Below are positions 49,179 through 55,969 of a stretch of 55,969 nucleotides of DNA, in pieces. Position 1 is the stretch's first letter. Each line of letters opens with the position of its first letter. The stretch is from Peptostreptococcaceae bacterium (GTDB lineage: Bacteria; Bacillota; Clostridia; Peptostreptococcales; Filifactoraceae): contig JAUNKR010000009.1 of assembly GCA_030532705.1 (NCBI GenBank), forward strand, positions 1-55,969, written 5' to 3'. The notes beneath the pieces were generated by a model. It had not been told where the DNA came from and ran no database searches. It was given only the letters and a program-made list of their open reading frames with translations. Made by a program: the position numbers and the translations under genes.

Positions 49179-51803
49179 ATGGAAGAAAGTAGCGGAAAAG
49201 TCGTTGCGCATATCCGCTTGTCAGGATCAGCGGAGGTGGAAGTATCTACGACGGATCATGAACAGGAACTGAAGGACCATCTTCTCGCGGTTTCGACATA
49301 TGCCGGTAATTTTGCGCAAAAGATCGGTCTGGAACATTGTGGCAAGCTCGTGGGGCTTTTGCACGACATCGGTAAAGCCTCGAAGGCATTTCAGGACTAT
49401 ATTCGGGTATCTGCGTATTCGCAGAAGAGCATACATAAAGTGGATCATGCGACAGCCGGCGCAAGGCTTTTGCATGAGTATTATTACAAAAATTTAGTTC
49501 AACAGGAAAAGAGCTTAGATCAGACGAATAGAGATTATAAAACACTCAAGAAAAGGAGCAGGCTTCGGAGGCGTTTGCTGGAGATCTTAGAAAATGTGAT
49601 CATAGGTCATCATAGCGGTTTATATGCTTATTTCAGCTTAGATGAATCTGCTGTTTTGGAACGACGATTGCTCAAAGATGAAAAAGAAATGTTTTTTGAC
49701 GAAGCCGCAGAATACCTATTTTCTCAGGTATTATCCAAAAAAGATCTCGATGATTTGATCGAGAGAGCGTATGGAGAGTTTGAAGAAATATTCAAAAAGG
49801 CCGGCAAGCTTTCCGGAATGACAGCGGGACTTCTGACAAAATTTTTATACAGCTGCTTGATCGATGCCGATCGACTGGACTCATTTTTATTTGAAGAGGA
49901 CAAGAGTGCAGAACCATTGTTCAAAGAGCGAGAACATAGCAGGGAACTATGGGAAAAAGCTTATCGAGAGTTGATGCAAAGTCTACAGAATCTAAAAGAA
50001 AAAAGCGGGAAGTTGAATGGGTATCGTCGAGAGATCTCCGATATTGCAGAAAATAGAGCAAATAGGATAAAAACGGGAATTTTGACGCTAAGCATCCCGA
50101 CCGGGGCAGGAAAAACGCTGACAGCGATTCGATTTGCTTTGAAACATGCAATGAAGACCGGCAAAAAGCGGATCATTTATATTACGAACTATCTGACGGT
50201 CATTGAGCAAAATGCCGAAGTCATCCGAAAAACTATGCCGAGCTTAAAGGACGACATTTTAGAGTTTCATTCCAATGTGTTGAACGGGAGCGAGCAAGCA
50301 GAAGCTAAGGACAAGGAGTCCCAAGAAAGAGAAAACAAGGATCTTAAAAATGAGAATGAGTCCTACAGCTGGGCGAGCAAGCAGAATGGTCTATTGCAAG
50401 AACGCTGGGAAAGTCCTTTGATCTTTACATCGCTCGTGCAATTTATGAATACTTTTTTTGAAGGGAAAAATGCGTATCGTAAGCTACATCAGCTTGCAGA
50501 CAGCATCATCATCTTCGATGAGGTCCAGTCTATGCCGACGAAAACGGTGTATCTATTTTGTCAGGCGGTCAATTTTCTAAAATTGATGAACAGTACCGTC
50601 ATTTTGTGCACGGCGACACAACCTCAGCTGGAAGAAATCGAAGAATTCGGGATCGATGTTTCGGATTCCCCCGACCATGAGCTTATTCCGAATGTATCTT
50701 CTTACTTTGAAGCTTTCCGAAGAACTCAAATTTATCGTCATAAAAAAATCTTTAATGAGATTCAGGGGATTGCGGACTTTTTGGGACAGAGGCTACAAGA
50801 TTGCAATAGTCTTTTGATGATCACGAACACCGTAAGATCGGCTCGGGATATTTTTCTCAAAATGAAAGATCATAAAGAATACGACTCGTACTATCTGAGC
50901 ACGGCGCTATGTCCTGCCCACCGTAAATCCGTCATCAGAGAGATACGGGAGAAATTGGATGCGCTAAGGGAAGGAAAGTCGGGGAAGAAAATCGTCTGTA
51001 TCAGTACACCGATCATTGAGGCAGGAGTGGATATCAGCTTTGAGATGGTGGTACGTTCTGTAACCGGTCTGGATTCGATCGCTCAGGCAGCCGGAAGATG
51101 TAATCGGGAAAAAGAGAGAGAGTTTGGCGAAGTCCATATTGTGGAGTTATCCACTGATATCGAAAATCTAAGCCGTTTGGATGAAATCGAGTTAAAACAA
51201 AGCATTACAAAGGAAATTTTGCGAGGTAAGTCCTCGGATCTTAATGCGATATTGTTCCCGGAGACCTTGGAAAAATATTTTGGCAGGCTCAATAATAAGC
51301 AAAAAAAGGATTACCGATTCCCGATCGACTTAAAAAATTCCGGGGGAGGTATTGCTTTTCAAGATAGCAGTATCTTTGATATATTGAATTCGAACACCGC
51401 TGTGAAGAATGAACTACTCTATCAAAGCGAAAGGAAACCTCGAGTGAACTGGGTCAACTCATGCGATATTCGAACGGCAGAAAAGGAATTTTATGTTATT
51501 CCGCAAAAAGGGAAACAGGTTCTGGTGCCATACACTAATGACATGATCGATGGAAAAGAAATCATCAATACTTTGTATTCACAAAGTGCTTCGTTGGGCG
51601 AAAAATACCATGCGCTAAGAAAAGCTCAGCAAATAACGATCTCCTTATTTGACAATGTTTTTTTGAAACTGGTAGATCAAAAAATGATCACAGGGATCTC
51701 TCAAATGGAAGGGGTGTATGTCCTGAATGAAACATATTATTCCCAAGACTCGGGGTTTGTGGGACTGGAAAGCAGTGGAGAGATCACGTATTTGGATATT
51801 TAG
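49179..51803 (+). CDS. cas3: CRISPR-associated nuclease/helicase Cas3 (type I-C)
   Basis: 874 residues, GGAGGGCAGGC before the ATG. HD nuclease domain: LKDHLLAVSTYAGNFAQKIG, LLHDIGKASKAFQDYI (His62-Asp63) and HKVDHATAGARLL. Helicase: Walker A PTGAGKT near 306-313, motif II IIFDEVQSMP near 446, motif III ILCTATQPQ, then the second lobe with VCISTPIIEAGVDISFE and QAAGRCNRE. Size and order fit full-length HD-helicase Cas3. Degrades target DNA after Cascade binding. First gene of the cas operon. Confidence 0.95.
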   Translation: MEESSGKVVAHIRLSGSAEVEVSTTDHEQELKDHLLAVSTYAGNFAQKIGLEHCGKLVGLLHDIGKASKAFQDYIRVSAYSQKSIHKVDHATAGARLLHEYYYKNLVQQEKSLDQTNRDYKTLKKRSRLRRRLLEILENVIIGHHSGLYAYFSLDESAVLERRLLKDEKEMFFDEAAEYLFSQVLSKKDLDDLIERAYGEFEEIFKKAGKLSGMTAGLLTKFLYSCLIDADRLDSFLFEEDKSAEPLFKEREHSRELWEKAYRELMQSLQNLKEKSGKLNGYRREISDIAENRANRIKTGILTLSIPTGAGKTLTAIRFALKHAMKTGKKRIIYITNYLTVIEQNAEVIRKTMPSLKDDILEFHSNVLNGSEQAEAKDKESQERENKDLKNENESYSWASKQNGLLQERWESPLIFTSLVQFMNTFFEGKNAYRKLHQLADSIIIFDEVQSMPTKTVYLFCQAVNFLKLMNSTVILCTATQPQLEEIEEFGIDVSDSPDHELIPNVSSYFEAFRRTQIYRHKKIFNEIQGIADFLGQRLQDCNSLLMITNTVRSARDIFLKMKDHKEYDSYYLSTALCPAHRKSVIREIREKLDALREGKSGKKIVCISTPIIEAGVDISFEMVVRSVTGLDSIAQAAGRCNREKEREFGEVHIVELSTDIENLSRLDEIELKQSITKEILRGKSSDLNAILFPETLEKYFGRLNNKQKKDYRFPIDLKNSGGGIAFQDSSIFDILNSNTAVKNELLYQSERKPRVNWVNSCDIRTAEKEFYVIPQKGKQVLVPYTNDMIDGKEIINTLYSQSASLGEKYHALRKAQQITISLFDNVFLKLVDQKMITGISQMEGVYVLNETYYSQDSGFVGLESSGEITYLDI

Positions 51804-51872
51804 AGAGACCGATCCTTGTGAGAGGCAAGGAGTTAACAATAAAAATAATCTAATAGAAGAAAGGAGACATGG

Positions 51873-52574
51873 ATGGAAAAAGTGGTGAGAAATACGATCG
51901 AGTATAAGGTTTATGGAAAATATGCACTATTTTCCGATATTGTGACCAAGATCGGTGGAGAAAAAATGTCTTATCCGATCCCCACATATCAAGCGTTAAA
52001 AGGGATCACGGAATCGATCTATTGGAAACCGACGATCATCTGGTATATCGATGAGGTAAGGATCTTGAATCCGATCTCTATGGATTCCAAGGGGATCCGA
52101 ACAATAAAGTACAATAGTCAAAAAGATCAGGATCTATCATTTTATAGCTATTTAACGGATGTTGCGTATCAAGTCAGAGCGCACTTTGAGTTCAATCCTC
52201 ATCGCCCCGAGCTTCTTGGTGACCAAGATGAAAATAAGCATCACAATATAGCAAAGAGAATGGTCGCAAAAGGGGGCAGAAGGGATATTTTTCTAGGGAC
52301 AAGAGAATGCCAAGGCTATGTGGAGGCGATGGAGTTTGGAAGCGGGAAAGGACATTATGATGATTCGGAGGAGATCACCTTTGGATTGATGCTTCATGGT
52401 TTGAACTATCCGGATGAAACGGGAAAAGATATGCTGCAGGTTCGAATGTGGCAACCCGTCATGAAAAATGGCGTGATCCGATTTATTCGGCCGCAAGAGT
52501 GTAAGATCGTCAGAGATCTTCATGAATTACAAGCGAAGTTGTTTACGATGGATGATATTTGCTCAGCGGAATGA
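51873..52574 (+). CDS. cas5: Type I-C Cas5 (Cas5d, crRNA-processing endoribonuclease)
   Basis: 233 residues, AAGGAG six bases before the ATG. YKVYGKYALFSDIVTKIGGEK MS, then YPIPTYQALKGITESIYWKPTI trimmed to its key parts, GQRDIFLGTRECQGYVE-like RRDIFLGTRECQGY and ENKHHNIAKRMVAKGG. The Lys-His-His run is in the position of the catalytic residues that let Cas5d cut the repeat in systems without Cas6. Fits the cas3-cas5-cas8-cas7-cas4 order of type I-C. Length typical (about 220-240). Confidence 0.93.
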   Translation: MEKVVRNTIEYKVYGKYALFSDIVTKIGGEKMSYPIPTYQALKGITESIYWKPTIIWYIDEVRILNPISMDSKGIRTIKYNSQKDQDLSFYSYLTDVAYQVRAHFEFNPHRPELLGDQDENKHHNIAKRMVAKGGRRDIFLGTRECQGYVEAMEFGSGKGHYDDSEEITFGLMLHGLNYPDETGKDMLQVRMWQPVMKNGVIRFIRPQECKIVRDLHELQAKLFTMDDICSAE

Positions 52575-52600
52575 TTTGAAGAATAGGGAAAGGATGTATT

Positions 52601-54604
52601 ATGGGTTTGTTTCAAAACCTTTGCCATATCTATGATATTTTGGCAGAGCAGAAAGCGGAAAATTTGCTGCCGATCGGTTTCAGTAAGCAAAATGTGCAGA
52701 TAGAATGCTTGTTGTACGCTGATGAAGAGGATATCGTTCTTGACGAAGCGAAAGTGATCACCGATAAAAAAGATATGCCGACGATCTTGCCGGTAACCGA
52801 AGATTCTGCAGGCAGAACGAGTAAACCGGCGGCGCATCCCTTGTTCGATAAGCTTTGCTATATCGGCAAGGACTATATGAGATACTGTGATGAATCCCAG
52901 TTTAACCAAAGGCAGCTCACCGAAAGACAAAAGATGTTCGGGCTGTATCAAAAGGAGCTGGAAAGTTTCTTGGCATCCGTTCGAGAGGATCAGGGGAAAA
53001 ATGCAGAATATGACGTAAAAAAAGTAGAAAAACTTCTTTCCGTCCTCCACCGGTATCTGACTCAAAAAAATATTATTGAAGATCTGGCGGAATGGGATGT
53101 TCTTACAATAACCGATGGAAAATTAAAAGTGGAGGAAAATAAAGAAAAGACCGCTTTGTTGAAGGTACTTCCCAAGGCGGAACAGGGAGAGGCCATGATC
53201 CGATTTTGCATTCAGCTCGGAGAGGACGAAAGTCGTGAGATTTGGAATGATGTCGATGTTTGGAAAGCATATCTTTCGTACATCAGCAAGAAAGAAGGCA
53301 AAGAAGATTGGTGCACGATCACGGGTCAGAGGGCTAAAATCGCGGAAAAACATCCTCGTTATATCCGAATGCCGGGAGATGGGGCAAAGTTGATCTCCTC
53401 AAATGATAACATCAACTATACTTACCGCGGAAGATTTATTGAACCTACCGAACCCAATGCGATCTCCTACCTTGCCAGTGAAAAAATGCATAGTGCATTA
53501 AAATATCTGATCAAAAATCAGGGCTTCAGCATTGATAATAAAGTGTTTTTGCATTTTCAGTCTCACCATGAGTATAGTATCCGAATCGGACAAAATGAGG
53601 ATGACTTCGATTGGGAAGAAGAAAGGACCCCCGGAGAGAGGCTGGATCTTACCAATGAAATGGGAGCAAATCGAATGACCGATGCGATGCTCGGTCGTGG
53701 AAAAGCAAGTGACCTCCCAAAAACGATCACGACGGTGATCTTAGATGCGGCGACACCCGGAAGATTATCCGTGCTCTATTATAATGAATTGCCAGACAGC
53801 CTGTTTGCTGAAAGGATCCGGTTATGGCGCGAGCGAAGTCGATGGGAAAATTGGTTCTTTGCTCCCGACTCCAGCGATGATGGGAGCAAGGGAAGCTCGG
53901 AACGAAAAGGTCGATTTGTTAAAAAAGACGAAGAACCGACATTGTGGAGCCTGATCGAGGGAACCGTAGGGAAAAATGCCGACGATAAATTAAAAAAAGA
54001 GGTCTATCAGAGGATCTTGGTGAGTATGGTCCAGGGGCAGCCGATCCCGAAGGATCTGATGCGGATGAGTGTTCGCAGAGCATCCCAAACGATGAGCATG
54101 GATCCGCTTGAATGGAGAAAACAACTGGGGATCGCCTGTAGTTTATACCGCAATTATTATTGGGAAAAGGAGAAATATGAGATGGAATTAGATTATACGA
54201 AAAAAGATCGTTCCTATTTGTACGGACGATTGCTGGCAGTGGCAGACAAGATCGAAAGAGATGCCTTATATACCAAGGGAGATGATGCTTCATCCGCCAA
54301 GAGAACGACCAATGCATGGCGATATATGGTTTCCTTTTCCAATCATCCATACCGAACCTGGAATATCATTTTTAATGCGATCAATCCGTATATGAGCCAA
54401 TTAGAGCAAAAAAATCCGGCGAAAGCGATGTATTACCAAAAAGAAATTGCAGATATTTATGCTCTTTTTGAAGAAAATGATTATCAGAGCAATCTTTCGC
54501 TGGAAGGAAGTTATCTGATGGGATTTTTCTCTCAAAATAAAAAGCTGTGGGAAAAACATTCGCCAATAGAAACAGATTCTGATGATGTTGATGAAAATAA
54601 ATAG
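52601..54604 (+). CDS. cas8c: Type I-C Cascade large subunit Cas8c (Csd1)
   Basis: 667 residues, AAAGGATGTATT before the ATG. The N-terminal YDILAEQKAENLLPIGFSKQN opening, SAGRTSKPAAHPLFDKLCYI and the internal WCTITGQRAKIAEKHPRYIR fit Csd1. The C-terminal helical part includes YLYGRLLAVADKIERDALYT and RTTNAWRYMVSFSNHPYRTW. Recognises the PAM in the Cascade complex. Slightly longer than the usual 570-620 residues. Confidence 0.92.
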   Translation: MGLFQNLCHIYDILAEQKAENLLPIGFSKQNVQIECLLYADEEDIVLDEAKVITDKKDMPTILPVTEDSAGRTSKPAAHPLFDKLCYIGKDYMRYCDESQFNQRQLTERQKMFGLYQKELESFLASVREDQGKNAEYDVKKVEKLLSVLHRYLTQKNIIEDLAEWDVLTITDGKLKVEENKEKTALLKVLPKAEQGEAMIRFCIQLGEDESREIWNDVDVWKAYLSYISKKEGKEDWCTITGQRAKIAEKHPRYIRMPGDGAKLISSNDNINYTYRGRFIEPTEPNAISYLASEKMHSALKYLIKNQGFSIDNKVFLHFQSHHEYSIRIGQNEDDFDWEEERTPGERLDLTNEMGANRMTDAMLGRGKASDLPKTITTVILDAATPGRLSVLYYNELPDSLFAERIRLWRERSRWENWFFAPDSSDDGSKGSSERKGRFVKKDEEPTLWSLIEGTVGKNADDKLKKEVYQRILVSMVQGQPIPKDLMRMSVRRASQTMSMDPLEWRKQLGIACSLYRNYYWEKEKYEMELDYTKKDRSYLYGRLLAVADKIERDALYTKGDDASSAKRTTNAWRYMVSFSNHPYRTWNIIFNAINPYMSQLEQKNPAKAMYYQKEIADIYALFEENDYQSNLSLEGSYLMGFFSQNKKLWEKHSPIETDSDDVDENK

Positions 54605-54626
54605 GAATTAAAAGGAGGATTCTAAA

Positions 54627-55496
54627 ATGAGCCTGAAAAACAAGATCGATTTTGTAGTATTTTTTACCGTAACAAAAGCAAATCCCAATGGGGATCCGCT
54701 CAATGGAAATCGCCCAAGGATCGATTTCGAAGGATATGGAGAAGTATCCGATGTTTGTATCAAAAGAAAAATAAGAAATCGCTGGATGGATATGGAACAA
54801 AATGTCTTTGTACAATCCGACAGCAATTGCAAAGATGGCTTCAAGAGTTTGAGAGAACGATGGGAGAGCAATCCGAAGGTAAAAGATGGCGGGAGCGAAG
54901 AGGAGCTCGCACAGATCGCTTGTGAAGAATGGATCGACATTCGCGGTTTTGGTCAGGTATTAGCATTTAAAAGCAAAGCTTCAAAAGGGGTTTCGATCGG
55001 CGTAAGAGGCCCGATCTCTATCCATACGGCGACCAGTTTGGATAAAGTAGAAGTCAACAGTATGCAGATCACAAAAAGTGTGAACAGCGAGTCCACCGAA
55101 AAAGGAACGAAAAGCAGTGATACGATGGGGATGAAACATCGAATCGATTTTGGGGTCTATAAGCTGTGTGGAAGCATCAACGTGCAGTTGGCGGAAAAAA
55201 CAGGATTCAGTCAGGAAGATGCGGAGCTTTTGAAAGAGGCACTATGCACTTTGTTTGAAAATGATGCATCCTCTGCAAGACCGGAAGGAGCGATCGAGGT
55301 CAATAAAGTGTATTGGTTCGAACATAAATCCAAAACCGGTGAACTTCCGACAGCAAAGATCCATCATGGGATCAAAGCGGAAGTCGTCAATGAAGGGTTG
55401 AATAGTTTTGAACGCTATGCGATCAAAGAAGATCATTGGGAAGGATTTGAAAAAAAGGAAGTTACCACTCAGCTGACTGTCTACAAAGCGAGATGA
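54627..55496 (+). CDS. cas7: Type I-C Cas7 (Csd2) backbone subunit
   Basis: 289 residues, AAAAGGAGGATTCTAAA before the ATG. NKIDFVVFFTVTKANPNGDP and LNGNRPRIDFEGYGEVSDV are the typical N-terminus of Cas7/Csd2, and SIGVRGPISIHTATSLDKVE, then MGMKHRIDFGVYKLCGSINV follow. Forms the helical backbone along the crRNA in Cascade. Followed 4 bases later by cas4. Confidence 0.95.
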   Translation: MSLKNKIDFVVFFTVTKANPNGDPLNGNRPRIDFEGYGEVSDVCIKRKIRNRWMDMEQNVFVQSDSNCKDGFKSLRERWESNPKVKDGGSEEELAQIACEEWIDIRGFGQVLAFKSKASKGVSIGVRGPISIHTATSLDKVEVNSMQITKSVNSESTEKGTKSSDTMGMKHRIDFGVYKLCGSINVQLAEKTGFSQEDAELLKEALCTLFENDASSARPEGAIEVNKVYWFEHKSKTGELPTAKIHHGIKAEVVNEGLNSFERYAIKEDHWEGFEKKEVTTQLTVYKAR

Positions 55497-55500
55497 CTTT

Positions 55501-55935
55501 ATGAATTCTGAGGACTATTTGAGAATATCCGGAATACAGCATTATGTATTTTGCCCGAGGCAATGGGCGCTCATCGAGATCGACGGGGAATGGGAAGAAA
55601 ATATCCTCACGGTCACCGGTTCGATCTTGCACGAAAAAGTTCATCAGACCAATCGAGATAGTAGAAGTAAAGCCATTACCGTCCGCGGGATGAGAATACG
55701 ATCCGATGAGTATCAGATCCAAGGACAATGTGATGCCGTGGAATATATTCCCGATGACAAGGGGATATACATCCCGGCATACAAAGGAAAGTTTTTGGTC
55801 TATCCTGTAGAGTACAAAAAAGGGAAAAGCAAAGCGGATGACTCCGATCGTCTCCAATTAACAGCGCAGACGGTATGCTTGGAAGAAATGCTGTGCTGTG
55901 AGATCCCTAAAGCTTATTTAGTGTCTGCTCATTAA
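55501..55935 (+). pseudogene. cas4: Cas4 nuclease gene, C-terminally truncated
   Basis: 144 residues, start 4 bases after cas7. SGIQHYVFCPRQWALIEIDG is the N-terminal Cas4 block with its iron-sulphur cysteine, then GSILHEKVHQTNR, KGKFLVYPVEYKKGKSKADD with the RecB-like catalytic D/E-K and RLQLTAQTVCLEEML. A full Cas4 is about 210-220 residues and continues with the cluster of three more cysteines. Here, after PKAYL, the sequence becomes unrelated (VSAH, stop), so the C-terminal cysteines are lost. The change occurs about 50 bases before the window end, so an insertion or breakpoint in the gene is likely. Confidence 0.82.
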
Positions 55936-55969
55936 CCGCGACTCAAAACAAACTCATTTTTAAGCCTCC

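Overview
The window reads as a chromosome segment of a low-to-moderate GC anaerobic Bacillota (Clostridia-like) bacterium. The evidence is strong Gram-positive ribosome-binding sites, intrinsic terminators with T tracts, an oxygen-independent (cbi-type) cobalamin pathway, BlaI/M56-type regulation and a type I-C CRISPR-Cas locus. I do not assign a genus. The tetranucleotide GATC is strikingly abundant throughout.

Layout. 1-436: 3' end of an rRNA operon (23S end, spacer, 5S, terminator). 589-10311: a DUF6688-like membrane protein, a PII-like small protein next to a CPA2-type cation/proton antiporter, a minus-strand pair (YfcC-type carrier plus D-aminoacylase), a UshA/YunD-like 5'-nucleotidase and a lipoprotein. 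10864-30345: a roughly 19 kb cobalamin supply locus. It starts with a sigma-A promoter, a cobalamin riboswitch and its terminator, then the cobalt ECF transporter (cbiMN fusion, cbiQ, cbiO). Corrin-ring genes follow (cbiD, cbiL, cbiF, cbiG, cbiH, cbiJ fused to precorrin-2 dehydrogenase, cbiET, cbiC), interleaved with tetrapyrrole genes (hemC, cobA-hemD, hemB). The locus is interrupted by a Fic gene, an S66 peptidase gene, a repeat patch and two unrecognised genes. Together these make uroporphyrinogen III from aminolevulinate, methylate and reduce it to precorrin-2 and sirohydrochlorin, import cobalt, and carry the ring to cobyrinate. hemA/hemL, a cobalt chelatase (cbiK/cbiX) and the late genes (cbiA, cbiP, cob genes) are not in the window.

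30543-39554: a YjbR-like gene and a NIF3-C-terminal-like gene, a TldD/TldE protease pair, a PaaI-type thioesterase, a minus-strand cell-wall-anchored-type surface protein, a MATE exporter and a diacylglycerol-kinase-family lipid kinase. A short duplicate of the thioesterase 3' end lies in front of the MATE gene.

39681-45919: the most unusual region. Two secreted PepSy-repeat proteins with aspartate-rich tails, two BlaI-type repressors and a BlaR1-like M56 metalloprotease lie together. The M56 protein carries PepSY domains and an acidic tail where classical BlaR1 has a penicillin sensor. Three promoters carry matching BlaI-type operators overlapping or next to the -10 box. This looks like a self-contained signal-sensing circuit in which sensor and outputs share the same extracellular domain.

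46219-48196: an AraC-type regulator and an alpha/beta hydrolase. 48197-55969: an AT-rich 1 kb leader, then type I-C cas3-cas5-cas8c-cas7 and a cas4 gene that is cut short at the window edge. The leader holds one orphan sequence resembling a shortened type I-C CRISPR repeat, plus a 37-codon open frame with a good ribosome-binding site but an ATT codon in the start position. No CRISPR array is visible.
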